Source: Xanthomonas citri pv. mangiferaeindicae
GTDB lineage: Bacteria; Pseudomonadota; Gammaproteobacteria; Xanthomonadales; Xanthomonadaceae
Length of the DNA: 64,000 nt
NCBI GenBank assembly: GCA_002240395.1
Contig: CP016836.1
Location: forward strand, 3,658,001 to 3,722,000
Reading direction: 5' to 3'
Within the stretch, counting starts at the first letter, position 1. Every line of letters starts with the position of its first letter. The notes under the pieces are model-generated. The model was not told where the DNA came from, did not search any database, and saw only the letters and a list, made by a program, of their open reading frames with translations. Position numbers and translations under genes: made by a program. Shown here piece by piece: positions 42,098 through 51,765 of the stretch.

Positions 42098-42388
42098 AGC
42101 CTCACCCCCACCCGGCGCGCCAGGCGCGCCGACCTCCCCCGCAGGCGGGGGAGGCACTCCCGATGCTTGCCAGTCCTTTCTGCGCAAGCGCGGCCGTCGC
42201 GATGTGCTTGCGAGCTCCTTCCCCCGCAAGCGGGGGAGTTCATTACCCGGCTTACCAGTCCTTTCCCCGCACGCGCGGGCGGTAGCGACTGTACGTACGA
42301 GCCCTCCCCGCCCGCGCGGCATTGCGCCCTTTGCGGGTGGAGGGCTGGGTGGGCACGGCACGCATTGCCCCCTCATGGCGAGTTGAAC
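42098..42388. repeat. CCTCCCCCGC-type palindromic repeat region
   Basis: The gap holds CCTCCCCCGC-AG-GCGGGGGAGG (42133-42154, perfect palindrome), CCCCCGCAAGCGGGGG, and two diverged direct repeats starting CCAGTCCTTTC about 90 bp apart (about 42168 and 42258). Flanks CCTCACCCCCACCCGGC are shared with repeats at 59.4 and 61.4 kb. No gene is seen. Confidence 0.75.
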
Positions 42389-43078
42389 TCAGGACGCGGG
42401 CTTCTGCAGCGCCTGGGCCTGCTCGAGGTGGCCGGCGATCGTCTTGCGCGTGCTCTCCAGGTGGCTGCGCACATCGCCGGCACTGGCCTGCGGGATCAGC
42501 TCGCGATCGAGCTTGTCCAGCGCGGCCTGGTGGCCCTTGACCATCGCGTCGATCCACGCAGTCTCGAAGGCCTCGCCATCGAGTCCCTCCAGACGCTGGC
42601 GCTCGGTGTCGTGCTGACGACGCTCGGCGGTCAGCGCCGGGTCGTCGGATGCCGCCGGCTGCGGGGATGCGCTTGCGCTCTCGCTTTTGCCGTCGAGCAT
42701 CGCCTGGGTGGTCTGCATGCTGCGCTCGTGGTCGGTGCGCAATTGCTCGGCGTACGCACGCGCGCGCTCGCCGACGCCCTTCTTCAGCGCATCCTGCGCG
42801 GCTGCGATCTCGTGCCGATCGACCTCGATCACTGCCAGCAGCGCCTTGCGATCCGCCGGTGCCAATGCAGTCGCGGCACCGGTCCCAGTCTGGGCATCGC
42901 CTGGGGCCATCGTGTCGGCCGGGCCGGTGCCCATGGCCGCGCTGTCGTCGGTGGTCGGCCCGGCAGCAGGCGGGGTGCCCGGTGTGGCGGCAGCCTGGTG
43001 ATCATCGGCGGCGCGGTCGCCGCATGCCGACAGCGCGAACGCGAGCGAAGCCACCAGCAGGGTCGGACGAAGATTCAT
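42389..43078 (-). CDS. DUF4142 lipoprotein
   Basis: A 229-residue lipoprotein: the leader MNLRPTLLVASLAFALSACG has a lipobox, and GGAGTGCGACC precedes the ATG. A 60-residue Ala/Pro/Thr linker leads to the DUF4142 helical bundle, which includes IEVDRHEIAAAQDALKKGV, YAEQLRTDHERSM, AFETAWIDAMVKGHQAALDK and VRSHLESTRKTIAGHL. DUF4142 is ferritin-like in predicted fold and common in the periplasm of soil proteobacteria. Function unknown; stress protection is a common guess. Confidence 0.87.
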   Translation of the reverse strand: MNLRPTLLVASLAFALSACGDRAADDHQAAATPGTPPAAGPTTDDSAAMGTGPADTMAPGDAQTGTGAATALAPADRKALLAVIEVDRHEIAAAQDALKKGVGERARAYAEQLRTDHERSMQTTQAMLDGKSESASASPQPAASDDPALTAERRQHDTERQRLEGLDGEAFETAWIDAMVKGHQAALDKLDRELIPQASAGDVRSHLESTRKTIAGHLEQAQALQKPAS

Positions 43079-43337
43079 GGTCGCACTCCATAGCAGGACA
43101 GGAAACGCGATGCTGGGCGTCATGCCCGCCGCAGGCGGTGAAGCCGCGCGCCGGCGCCACGGCACTTTCTGCGCACCCGCCGTCCTCTGCCCCGTTCATG
43201 TCGTACCGCAAGGACGACGATCGCGCCGTGCACAGGTCCCTGTCGCGCCCCGCAGGGTCACCAACCCGCATGCCGTCCAGCCTGCATCGTGCCGGGCCCC
43301 TGCGCTAGCATCGGCCCGTCCCGCCTTCCGCATCCCC

Positions 43338-44081
43338 ATGGCCCTCCCCGCTCCCACCCTGCCGATTGCCATCCGCTCCTACGGCGCGGACAGTCAGGTC
43401 GATCGCCACGATTTCGCGCAGGTGGTGCTGCCACTCGACGGCCAACTGCACATGGACATCGCCGGGGCCGGGGCCCGGCTCAATCGCAGTCTCGGCGCCT
43501 TCGTCGAGGCCGGCGCCCGGCACGACCAGATCAGCGACGCCGCGAACCGCTCGATCATTCTCGACCTGCACGCCGGCGACCTCGACCCACGGATCGCCGA
43601 TTGTCTGGCGCGTCGGCCCTATGTCGCGCTGGCCCCCGAAGCGCGCAGCCTCGTCGACTACATGGAAGCGCTGACCCTGCGCGGCAGCGTGTCCGCGCAT
43701 CGCCTCCGGCTGTGGATCCCGCTGTTGCTCGACACCCTGATCGGCGAGCCACCGCGGCCGCGCGCCCGGCTTGCGCCATTGCTGGCGAGAGTCGAGGCAC
43801 AGCCGGCGCATGCCTGGACCGCCCAGACGATGGCCGCCCAGCTCGGCATGAGCGCCAGTCGTGTGCATGCGCTGTTCCAGCAGGAACTGGGCACCACGCC
43901 ACGTGCCTGGCTGTCGGCCCTGCGGCTCGGGCGGGCCCGCGACCTGCTCGTGCGCACCGCGCTGCCGATCGCCGAGGTCGCCTACTGCTGCGGTTACGCC
44001 GACCAGAGCGCGCTGACCCGCGCGATGCGGCGCGCGGACGGTCAAACGCCCGCGCAACTGCGCCGCCAGACGCGCGGCTGA
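43338..44081 (+). CDS. AraC-family transcriptional regulator
   Basis: A 247-residue regulator with an N-terminal cupin-like sensing domain (FAQVVLPLDGQLHMDIAG) and two C-terminal HTH motifs: TAQTMAAQLGMSASRVHALF and PIAEVAYCCGYADQSALTRA, ending in ADGQTPAQLR. The target is unknown. The frame is open upstream, but ATG 43338 starts the recognisable domain. The nearest downstream gene, the broken EamA transporter 76 bp away, is a candidate target. Confidence 0.9.
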   Translation: MALPAPTLPIAIRSYGADSQVDRHDFAQVVLPLDGQLHMDIAGAGARLNRSLGAFVEAGARHDQISDAANRSIILDLHAGDLDPRIADCLARRPYVALAPEARSLVDYMEALTLRGSVSAHRLRLWIPLLLDTLIGEPPRPRARLAPLLARVEAQPAHAWTAQTMAAQLGMSASRVHALFQQELGTTPRAWLSALRLGRARDLLVRTALPIAEVAYCCGYADQSALTRAMRRADGQTPAQLRRQTRG

Positions 44082-44157
44082 CGGACACGAGTCCCGGCCC
44101 AGAACGACGCGAGACCAAGTCAAGACGGCGTTACCGATCGCGCCTATCGTGCCGCGC

Positions 44158-45128
44158 ATGGACACGCTGCACACCCGCCCCCGACACAACACCCTCGCCG
44201 GCGTCGCCTGCGGCATCGGCGCAGGCGCGCTGTGGGGCCTGGTCTTCCTGGCCCCGGCACTGGTACGCGACTTCCGGCCGCTGGACCTGACCATCGGCCG
44301 CTACCTGTTCTATGGCCTGTTCTCGATCCTGCTGATCGCACCGCACTGGACGCGGCTGGTGGGCCTGCTCGGCCGCAAGGAATGGCGCGGCCTGGTCTGG
44401 CTGGCATTCACCGGCAACGTCCTCTACTACCTGCTGCTGGCAAGCGCAGTGCAGTTGGGTGGCATCGCGATGACCTCGTTGGTCATCGGCTTCCTGCCGG
44501 TCGCAGTCACCTTGGTCGGCAGCCGCGACCGAGGCGCCGTGCCGTTGCGCCGGCTTGCGCCGTCGCTGTTGTTGGCTGCGGCCGGCGTGCTGTGCATCGG
44601 CTGGCAGGCCCTGGCGATGCCGGCGGCGGACACCGTCGGTCGGCAGTTGCTGGGGCTGGCGTGCGGCGTGGGCGCGCTGGCCGCCTGGACGTGCTTTGCG
44701 GTGAACAATGCGCGCTGGCTGGCGCGGCTGCAGCACGTCAGCGTCCACGAGTGGAACCTGCTCACCGGCGTGGTCACCTGCGGCTTGACTGCGCTACTGC
44801 TGCCACTGGCCTGGGCCCTCCCCGCGTGCCGCACCCGCCCTCGGCCTGGGCCTTGCTGATCGGGGTGTCGGCCGGCGTGGCTTTGCTGGCGTCGATGGTC
44901 GGCAACGCATTGTGGAACCGCATGAGTCGGCTGCTGCCGCTGACCCTGGTCGGCCAGATGATCCTGTTCGAGACGCTGTTCGCCCTGCTCTACGGCTTTG
45001 TCTGGGAACGCCGCCTGCCCACATTGCTGGAAGCCATCGCGTTCGTGCTGGTGGCGCTGAGCGTGGTCACGTGCCTGGCCGCGCATCGGGCGCCGCCGGC
45101 CGCGATCGGCGACGCGCCCGCCCGCTGA
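44158..45128 (+). pseudogene. EamA-family (DMT) transporter, frameshifted
   Basis: From ATG 44158, GIGAGALWGLVFLAPALV starts a ten-helix EamA protein. This frame hits a stop at 44859 after helix seven. The remaining helices (WALLIGVSAGVALLASMVGN to FVLVALSVVTCLA) continue in another frame to TGA 45126-45128. Adding one C to the CCCC run at 44820-44823 restores one frame of about 323 residues reading ALPRVPHPPSAWALL across the join. So it is either a recent one-base deletion or a sequence error. Intact, it would export a small metabolite; substrate unknown. Confidence 0.82.
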
Positions 45129-45135
45129 GCCGCCG

Positions 45136-46419
45136 TCAATGCCGGTCGCCGCGCCGCCGTAGGCGCCACGATGCCAGGGCCACCGCAACCGCCCCGATCG
45201 CGGCGCCCGGCCACGCGCCCAATGCCAGCGCAGCGCCCAGGCCGGCATACAGCGCCACGCCGCCGAGCATCACATCGACGCGTCGATCGGTCGCCGCCAC
45301 ATCACGGTCGCGCCGCAGCTCGAAACGTACGACCAGCGCGATCAGCGGTGCGACCATCGCCAGGCACAGCGCGATCCAGCCTGCACGTCCGAGCCAGAAG
45401 CCCGCCTCGCCGGGCAGTCCGGCATCGATCGGCAATCCCAATCGCTCGCCCAGCCAGGCGGCCGGCAGTTCGGCGAGCTTGTGCCACAGGTACAGCGGCA
45501 TGCCGAGTGCGCCGAGCACCGCGATCGCCCTGGCCGGCGCACGGCCGCTGAGCACCCGCCGCGCCAGCGGCTCGCACAGCAGCACCAGGCCCACCTGCAG
45601 CCACATCACCCCGATCAGCGCCAGCGTGGGCGGCAGCATGTTGTTGCCGGCCAGCGTCACGCCGACCATCGCGACCGGATAGCCGACAGCGATCGCCAGC
45701 GCCAGCCAGGCCGCGCCGAGCAGCAGCAGGCCGGCACCGGTCGCCGGGCCGCGGAAGCGCCCGCGCTTCCACGCGATGCCCAACTGCTGCGGAATCAGCC
45801 ACACCACCAGCATGTTGAGCCAGGCGATGCCGGCCGGCCGCTCGGTCGCCAGCTGACCGAGTGTGCGCAGCGCACCGGCCGATGTCGCCCCGGCGCGGAC
45901 CATGTCGAGAACGCCGGCCACGAGGACCAGCCCGGCGACCGCGCCCAGGCCCAGGCGCGCATCCAGGCGCAGGCACCACGGCAGCAGCGCCTGCACGCTG
46001 AGCAGCATCAACAGGAACCACAGGTGGATCGTCAGCGAGCGGTCGAACACCGCCAGCAGATGACCGCCCGACAGCCAGGCGAGCACCGCGATCGCGGCGA
46101 GCACCCCCAGGTAGGTCAGCGTCGGCCGCGCCAGACCCAGCGCCCGGCCCGCCCACCATTGCACCTGCGTGCCCTGCGCCGCCCGCCGGGCCACGCTGTC
46201 GGCACTGACCGCCGCCGAGACGAACACGAACAGCGGCACGACCTGCACGATCCAGGTCAGCCAGCCGGCCGCGTCCCAGGCCGCGAGCAGGTGGTCGGTG
46301 TCGACCAGCATGCCGTCGGCCATGCGCGGCAAGGTTGCGATCCAGTGCCCGAACACGACCAGCAGCAAGGCGCCAGCGCGCAGCGCGTCGGGGTACGGGT
46401 CGCGGGAAGACGGCGTCAT
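45136..46419 (-). CDS. Membrane acyltransferase (acyltransferase 3 family)
   Basis: A 427-residue protein starting MTPSSRDPYPDALRAGALLL. The motif RAGALLLVVFGHWIA contains the catalytic His of the acyltransferase-3 fold, and about ten membrane helices follow. Members O-acetylate sugars, lipids or glycans in the envelope. TIHLWFLLMLLSVQALLP is the conserved segment in which Trp-Phe follow the acceptor loop. The frame is open 13 codons upstream without support. Convergent with the EamA gene, seven bases apart. Confidence 0.85.
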   Translation of the reverse strand: MTPSSRDPYPDALRAGALLLVVFGHWIATLPRMADGMLVDTDHLLAAWDAAGWLTWIVQVVPLFVFVSAAVSADSVARRAAQGTQVQWWAGRALGLARPTLTYLGVLAAIAVLAWLSGGHLLAVFDRSLTIHLWFLLMLLSVQALLPWCLRLDARLGLGAVAGLVLVAGVLDMVRAGATSAGALRTLGQLATERPAGIAWLNMLVVWLIPQQLGIAWKRGRFRGPATGAGLLLLGAAWLALAIAVGYPVAMVGVTLAGNNMLPPTLALIGVMWLQVGLVLLCEPLARRVLSGRAPARAIAVLGALGMPLYLWHKLAELPAAWLGERLGLPIDAGLPGEAGFWLGRAGWIALCLAMVAPLIALVVRFELRRDRDVAATDRRVDVMLGGVALYAGLGAALALGAWPGAAIGAVAVALASWRLRRRGDRH

Positions 46420-46577
46420 TGGCGGCGCAGATCCTGGGCTCGGCACGCCGACGAGCATACCCAGGCACCGCGGCGCGGTGCGTCATGCCGGCCCCGCACC
46501 GCCCGCGCGAAGGCAGCCGCTGCCCGGCGCCGGCCACGCCGCCTACAATGCGCGCCCCCCGTCGCCCCCGGAGCCGC

Positions 46578-47408
46578 ATGAACATCGTCGTCGTCGACGC
46601 CCTGAAGGCCTACATCGATCCGCTGACGCCCGACGAGCACGAGGCGCTCGAGCGCAGTCTGCTCGCCGAGGGCTGCCGCGATGCGCTGGTGCTGTGGGGC
46701 AACGTGCTCGTCGACGGCCACAACCGTTACGGCATCTGCCAGAAGCACGGGATTCCCTTCGAGACCGTGCAGAACACCCGTTTCAAGTCGATGGACGATG
46801 TCCATCTGTGGATGATCGAGCAGCACCTGGGCCGGCGCAGCGTGTCGGACTACCAGCGCGGCGTGCTCGCGCTGCGCAAGCGCACGATCCTGGAGGCGCG
46901 CCAGCAGGCCCGGCTCGAAGCGCCGCCACCTGCAAACGACGAGGCGGCCACCGCCGCGCCCGAAGACGACGACCGCCCGCCGTGGGACGACACGCCCGTG
47001 CCCGCCACCCGCGCCGATCTGGCGCGCGAAGCCAGGCTCAGCGCCAACCAGGTCATGATGATCGAGCGCATCCACGCCCAGGCGACACCCGAGGTGGTCG
47101 AAGCGCTGAAGGCCGGCGAGATCTCGATCAGTGCCGCAGCCGCGGTCGCCAGCCTGCCCGAGGACGAGCAACGCAGCGCGGCGCAGGCCGGCAAGGCCGA
47201 GCTCAAGCAGGCCGCCAAGCGTGCCCGCGATGCAAAGAAGCGCCCGCGCGCCCCCCGCGAAGGTGAGGATGGCGAGACCGCCGAGGGCGAGACCGCCCCC
47301 GACGCGCGCGCATTGCAGCGGCGCGTCGATGCGCTCGAACGCGAGAACGCGCAACTGCGCGCCCAGGTCGAGACACTGCAGGCGCAGTTGCTGCGCCTGC
47401 GCGGCTGA
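46578..47408 (+). CDS. ParB-like nuclease-domain protein (plasmid partition/replication related)
   Basis: A 276-residue protein. The first ~75 residues resemble the ParB N-domain (PDEHEALERSLLAEGCRDAL, VDGHNRYGICQKHGI, VQNTRFKSMDDV). A disordered acidic/basic centre and an HTH-like segment (LAREARLSANQVMMIERIHA) follow. The C-terminus is a coiled coil (LQRRVDALERENAQLRAQVE). Chromosomal copies called plasmid replication/partition related protein are known from Xanthomonadaceae, with no defined role. There are no parA or plasmid genes nearby. GGAG precedes the ATG by five bases. Confidence 0.82.
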   Translation: MNIVVVDALKAYIDPLTPDEHEALERSLLAEGCRDALVLWGNVLVDGHNRYGICQKHGIPFETVQNTRFKSMDDVHLWMIEQHLGRRSVSDYQRGVLALRKRTILEARQQARLEAPPPANDEAATAAPEDDDRPPWDDTPVPATRADLAREARLSANQVMMIERIHAQATPEVVEALKAGEISISAAAAVASLPEDEQRSAAQAGKAELKQAAKRARDAKKRPRAPREGEDGETAEGETAPDARALQRRVDALERENAQLRAQVETLQAQLLRLRG

Positions 47409-47425
47409 CCGGCGCGACCGCCGGC

Positions 47426-48391
47426 TCAGGCGGCCGCGATCGTGCCGGGCAGCGGATGCCCGGCCAGCCGCATCGCGTACAGCGCCGCACCGTGATGCGG
47501 CGCGTAACGTGGTGCCCGCAGCTCGAAGCCGACACCGGTGGCCTGCAAGGCCGCCGCCAGCGGCGCCTGCAGCAGCGCCCCCGCACCGAAGGCACCGCCT
47601 GAGCAGGTCACGGGCACCTGGGCGTCATCGCCGAATTCGAGCGCGCGGCGCACCGCATCGACGATCGCCGCCAGTTCCTGCCCCGCCCGCTCGAAGATCG
47701 CGCGCGCCACCGCGTCGCCCGCCTCAGCTGCTTGGGCGACCTGCAGCGACAACTGCGCGATCCGGTCGCGCGTCAACGCCTGCGCGCCGTACACCCGCGC
47801 GCACAGATCGAGGTCGTCGGCGAGATCGAAATGCGCACGCAGGGCTGCATGCAAGGGCCCGCGCGGCAGTCGGCCATCGCTCATGCGCGAGAAGGCATTG
47901 AGGCCCTGGATCGCGATCCAGTACGCCGAGCCCTCGTCGGAGAACACCTCACCCCAGCCGCCGGCCCGCGCCTGGCGCCCCTGCCGCTGGCCGTAGGCGA
48001 TCGAGCCGGTACCCGCGACGATGTTGATGCCGTCCGCGCAGGCCAGCGATCCCGCCCAGCCGCAGACCATGTCGTTGTCGCAGCGATAGCGCCGATGGCC
48101 GAGCAGTGCCTCGGGCATCGCATCGAGCTGCGGCGTGGCCGCGGCGTCCTCGCCATGCGCCGGCAGACCGAAGAAGGCATAGGCGATCCCGTCCGGTGTC
48201 GCCTGCGCCTGCCGGGTGACCGCGTCGATGCCGTCGGCCAGCAACGCACGCACGCCATCGAGGCCGATCTGCGGGTGATAGGCCGTGCCGCGCTGGACCT
48301 CGGCGCGCACGCCGCCTTCGCCATCGAGCAGCACGAAGCGGGTCTTGGTGCCGCCGCCATCGACGCCCAGGTAGTAGGACGCGCCGCTCAT
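47426..48391 (-). CDS. BadF/BcrA-type sugar kinase (GlcNAc/GalNAc kinase-like)
   Basis: A 321-residue ASKHA kinase. YYLGVDGGGTKTRFVLLDGEG is the phosphate-1 loop; CDNDMVCGWAGSL, INIVAGTGSIAYG and GGWGEVFSDEGSAYWIAIQG match N-acetylglucosamine kinases of the BadF/BadG family. As the last gene of the amino-sugar cluster, with the start overlapping the agaS stop (ATGA), it most likely phosphorylates the incoming amino sugar at C6. GalNAc or galactosamine is inferred from its partners AgaS and GatZ. Confidence 0.87.
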   Translation of the reverse strand: MSGASYYLGVDGGGTKTRFVLLDGEGGVRAEVQRGTAYHPQIGLDGVRALLADGIDAVTRQAQATPDGIAYAFFGLPAHGEDAAATPQLDAMPEALLGHRRYRCDNDMVCGWAGSLACADGINIVAGTGSIAYGQRQGRQARAGGWGEVFSDEGSAYWIAIQGLNAFSRMSDGRLPRGPLHAALRAHFDLADDLDLCARVYGAQALTRDRIAQLSLQVAQAAEAGDAVARAIFERAGQELAAIVDAVRRALEFGDDAQVPVTCSGGAFGAGALLQAPLAAALQATGVGFELRAPRYAPHHGAALYAMRLAGHPLPGTIAAA

Positions 48392-49563
48392 GGCACCAGC
48401 GGGTACAGGCGCACGCCTTGCACGACCCGGTTCACCGTGCCCTGTGCGTTCGGGCTGTCGGGCCGCACGCCCAGCGCCCGCGAGGCGTGGAAGGCGAACA
48501 GTTGCGCCACGGCGACATAGGGCCACAGCAGGTCGAGATCGTGGGTGCGTTCGAGCCCGGTCACGCGCACCGCATCGCGCGCCGGACCATGCGGCGCGGC
48601 GGCGGTGACTTCGATCACGCGGGCGGCCACGCCGTCGCTGCGCAGCTCGTTGAGCAGGTCGAGATCGTAGCGCCGGGTCAGCGGGTCGTTGGACACGAAC
48701 ACCACCACCAGCGTGCGCGCGGTGACGAAGGTCTTGGGGCCGTGGCGGAAGCCCATCGGCGATTCGAAGCAGGTCGCGATGGCGCCATTGCTCAGTTCGC
48801 CCAGCTTGAGCGCAGCCTCGCGCGCCAGGCCCTTGAACAGCGCGCTGCCGAGATACACCACGCGCTCGAACCCGCACAGCGCCAATTCCTGGGTCAGCCC
48901 GCGCGCCTGCTGCAGCACGCCCTCGGTCGCAGCGGCGATCGCGTGCACACGCGTCTCCAATGTGTGCGGCCCGCACAGCGCGGCCAGCGTCGCGAGCATC
49001 ATGCAACTGAAGCTCGAGGTCATCGCGAAGCTGACATCGTGGGTTTCCGGTGGCAGCAGCAGCGTCATCGACTGCCGCACCGCGACCCGCCCCAGCGCCC
49101 CGTCAGCATTGCAGGTCACCACCAGGTGGCGCACCTCGCCGACCAGCGCCTCGGCCAGTTCCACCGCCGCGACGCTCTCGGGGCTGTTGCCCGAGCGCCC
49201 GAACGACACCAGCAGCAGCGGGCGATCCGGATCGAGATACAGCTGCGGCGCGCTGACCAGGTCGGTCGTGGGCACCGCATCGACGCGCGCGGCGAGTGTG
49301 CGGTCGAGCCACGGCGCCAGGCATTCGCCGATGTAGGCCGAGGTGCCGGCGCCGGTCAGGATCACCCGCGCCGTCGGGTCGCCCGACACCGGCGCGATGA
49401 AGGCGGCGAGCGATTCGGCCATCTCGGCGACCAGCGCATGGGTACGCAGGAGCATGCGCGGCTGCTGCTCGATTTCGCGCGCGGTCCACAGCGCGCCGCT
49501 GGCGGCCAGGTCGGATTCGGGCAGGCCGAGGTGTTCAGGGCTGGGCATCGGGGACGCAGGCAT
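48388..49563 (-). CDS. agaS: AgaS-type SIS-domain isomerase/deaminase
   Basis: A 391-residue protein with two SIS domains. The first has VILTGAGTSAYIGECLAPW and LLVSFGRSGNSPESVAAVEL; the second has VVYLGSALFKGLAREAALKL and MGFRHGPKTFV. TAREIEQQPRML at the N-terminus matches AgaS, which converts galactosamine-6-phosphate to tagatose-6-phosphate with loss of ammonia. The start overlaps the end of gatZ by 29 bp; the second Met (49548) would cut this to 14 bp. It shares an operon with the kinase and gatZ. Confidence 0.9.
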   Translation of the reverse strand: MPASPMPSPEHLGLPESDLAASGALWTAREIEQQPRMLLRTHALVAEMAESLAAFIAPVSGDPTARVILTGAGTSAYIGECLAPWLDRTLAARVDAVPTTDLVSAPQLYLDPDRPLLLVSFGRSGNSPESVAAVELAEALVGEVRHLVVTCNADGALGRVAVRQSMTLLLPPETHDVSFAMTSSFSCMMLATLAALCGPHTLETRVHAIAAATEGVLQQARGLTQELALCGFERVVYLGSALFKGLAREAALKLGELSNGAIATCFESPMGFRHGPKTFVTARTLVVVFVSNDPLTRRYDLDLLNELRSDGVAARVIEVTAAAPHGPARDAVRVTGLERTHDLDLLWPYVAVAQLFAFHASRALGVRPDSPNAQGTVNRVVQGVRLYPLVP

Positions 49564-50824
49564 GGCGGTAGTCGTCGAGGGCGATGGCGATGTGGGCCAT
49601 CACGAGGGCGGCGGGATCGAGTGATGCGCGGTCGGCACGCAGCGCGCGCAGCGCCTGCGGCAGGTACTGGCCGACCAGCGGCATCGGCGGCGGGCTCTGG
49701 CGCAGGTTGGCGAACAACTGCTGGCAGGCCGCCTCGATCGCAGGATCCGGCCAGTAGTAGCGGATGCGATCGCTGAGGCTGTACTGCAGGTCGATAGTCA
49801 GTGCATCGCCCTGGGCGTGGTAGTAGCGCTGCCAGTGACCGGGCTGCGCGCGCATCCGGGCCAATGCGGTCTCGCGCAACTGCGCACGCCGGTCCGGGGC
49901 GATCCACTCGCGCTCGATCGCATCCAGCGCCCACAGCGCCTCGCGCAGCGCGAAGGTCAGGCCGGGGCCGACCTTGAGGATCGCGAAGTGATCGTGCACC
50001 AGCGCGGCCAGTGCATCGGGAGTCTGGTAGTCGGTCGAATGCGCCTCGAACACCAGGCCCGGGACCTGCTCGATCGCGGCGCTGAGCGCGCACGCGGCGG
50101 CCGGCACGTAGTCGATGACCTGGTGGTGGTCGAACTCCACGCCCGGCTGCACCACCGAGGCGATCACCCGCGTCCACGCCGCCTGCAGGCCGGCGGCTGC
50201 GAATGCATCCCGGTGAGCGTCGATCGTCGCCAGCGCGGCCTCGGGCGCGGTCACCGCCAGGCCCTCGATGGCCTCGGTCGCGCCGCCGGGCACCGGCACT
50301 TCGGTGCCGATCACATAGACCGGCGGCTCGCCGCCGGCCTGCGCATAGGCGGCCTCGGCCGCGCGGCACAGCCGCACCGCGCGTTCGACGATCGTCGCCT
50401 CGGGCAATGGCACCGGATCGTCGGCGCAGGCCATCGAGCAATCGAGGTGGAGTTTGCGAAAGCCTGCGGCGACGTAGGCGGCGACCATCGTCTCGGCCTT
50501 GGCCATCGCCGCCTCGGCGTCGAGCGCGGTCCAGGGATTGGGGCCCAGGTGATCGCCGCCAAGCGCGATGCGCGCCGGGTCCATGCCAACCCGCTCGGCA
50601 ATGCCGCCAACGAAAGCGACGAAGTCGGCCGGGGTCATGCCGGTGTAGCCGCCGTCCTGGTTGACTTGGTTGCAGGTCGCCTCGACCAGCACCAGCGGCA
50701 GGGCGTGACGCTGGGCATGGCGCAGCGCGGCCTCCAGCACCAGGGGATGGGCGCAGCAGATGGAGGTGATGCCGGCGGCGTCGCCACGCCGATGGCGGGC
50801 AACCAGCTCGAGCAGAGCGTGCAT
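49535..50824 (-). CDS. GatZ/KbaZ-type tagatose-bisphosphate aldolase subunit
   Basis: A 429-residue TIM-barrel protein: GITSICCAHPLVLEAAL, LVEATCNQVNQDGGYTGM, ALGGDHLGPNPW, HLDCSMACADDP, VYVIGTEVPVPGG, FEAHSTDYQT and RIRYYWPDP are the ordered blocks of GatZ/KbaZ/AgaZ. In enteric bacteria it supports the GatY/KbaY aldolase; no GatY homologue is in this window. Related proteins have been proposed as tagatose-6-phosphate kinases, which would make sense here. ACGAGGACCGCG precedes ATG 50824. Confidence 0.9.
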   Translation of the reverse strand: MHALLELVARHRRGDAAGITSICCAHPLVLEAALRHAQRHALPLVLVEATCNQVNQDGGYTGMTPADFVAFVGGIAERVGMDPARIALGGDHLGPNPWTALDAEAAMAKAETMVAAYVAAGFRKLHLDCSMACADDPVPLPEATIVERAVRLCRAAEAAYAQAGGEPPVYVIGTEVPVPGGATEAIEGLAVTAPEAALATIDAHRDAFAAAGLQAAWTRVIASVVQPGVEFDHHQVIDYVPAAACALSAAIEQVPGLVFEAHSTDYQTPDALAALVHDHFAILKVGPGLTFALREALWALDAIEREWIAPDRRAQLRETALARMRAQPGHWQRYYHAQGDALTIDLQYSLSDRIRYYWPDPAIEAACQQLFANLRQSPPPMPLVGQYLPQALRALRADRASLDPAALVMAHIAIALDDYRHACVPDAQP

Positions 50825-50853
50825 CGCGGTCCTCGTGTCGTTGGAAAAGGGCG

Positions 50854-51765
50854 TCAGTCGGCCGGGGTCGGGCGTTCGGGCTCGAGCGCCAGCAGCACCG
50901 AGGCGACCAGCGCCATCGCCAGCCCGACCAGCTTCAGCGGGCCCGGCACCACGCCGGCCAGCAGCAGCGACAGCGCGGCGGTGATCAAAGGACCGCCGGC
51001 ATTGGTCAACGGCGCGACGACGATCGCCTTGCCGTAGCGGAACGCATAGACCAGACACAGCGCGCCGATCGCATTGAGCACCTGGATCGCGGCAACCAGC
51101 CACGGCCCCTGCAGGCCGGTAGCGATCGGTTGGCCGAAGTCGGTCATCCGCCAGGCCACCGGCACCAGCGCCAGAGCGCCGATCATCATGTAGAAGAAGA
51201 TGCTCTCCGCGCGCACGACGGTGTTGGCACGCTTCATGAAGTAGGCCTGCACGCCCCAGGCGAGCATGATCAACAGCGACAGCACGAACCAGCCCACGCC
51301 CTCGCCTTCCGCGCTGCCCAGCGACAGATCCAGCAGCGGCAACGCCAGCAGCGCGAGCACCACGCCGACCGCGCCGACCCGCGTGGTGCGCTCGCGCAGC
51401 AGCGTGAACGACAGCGCGATCGTGATCACCGGCGACAGCGAGATGATCGGGAAGATGAAGTACGCCGGTCCGCCGGCCAGCGCCTTGAACAGCAGCATCT
51501 GCCCACCGGCGCCGAGCAGACCGATCAGCAGCCCGTAGACGATCGCCCGCGGACTGCGGTCCACGCGCCAGCCGTTGCGCCACAGCACGAACAGCGCCGG
51601 CGGCACCATCGTCAGCGCCCACACGCAGTAGACCAGCGTTTCGGGAAAGGCGGGGCTGGCGGTCAGGCCCGACAGCGCGCCCCACACGCCCCACAGCACC
51701 ACCGTGGCCATCGCAAAGCCCAGCCAGGCGCGGCCACCGGGCACCGCTGCGGCGACCGCGCTCAT
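50854..51765 (-). CDS. DMT (EamA-like) transporter of the amino-sugar cluster
   Basis: A 303-residue inner-membrane protein with ten helices in two EamA-like halves (FAMATVVLWGVWGALSGLTA; YFIFPIISLSPVITIALSF; AIVVAPLTNAGGPLITAALS). Its start overlaps the GH36 stop (ATGA) and gatZ begins 30 bp after its stop, so it is operonic. DMT proteins rarely serve as sugar importers. Here it takes the place of a PTS or MFS permease and probably imports the monosaccharide released by the GH36 enzyme. That assignment is by context. Confidence 0.85.
   Translation of the reverse strand: MSAVAAAVPGGRAWLGFAMATVVLWGVWGALSGLTASPAFPETLVYCVWALTMVPPALFVLWRNGWRVDRSPRAIVYGLLIGLLGAGGQMLLFKALAGGPAYFIFPIISLSPVITIALSFTLLRERTTRVGAVGVVLALLALPLLDLSLGSAEGEGVGWFVLSLLIMLAWGVQAYFMKRANTVVRAESIFFYMMIGALALVPVAWRMTDFGQPIATGLQGPWLVAAIQVLNAIGALCLVYAFRYGKAIVVAPLTNAGGPLITAALSLLLAGVVPGPLKLVGLAMALVASVLLALEPERPTPAD

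Noticed and set aside
46578..47408. Integrated plasmid or partition locus because of the ParB-like protein
   Set aside because: No parA, rep gene, origin iterons or integrase is nearby, and the flanks are ordinary chromosomal genes.
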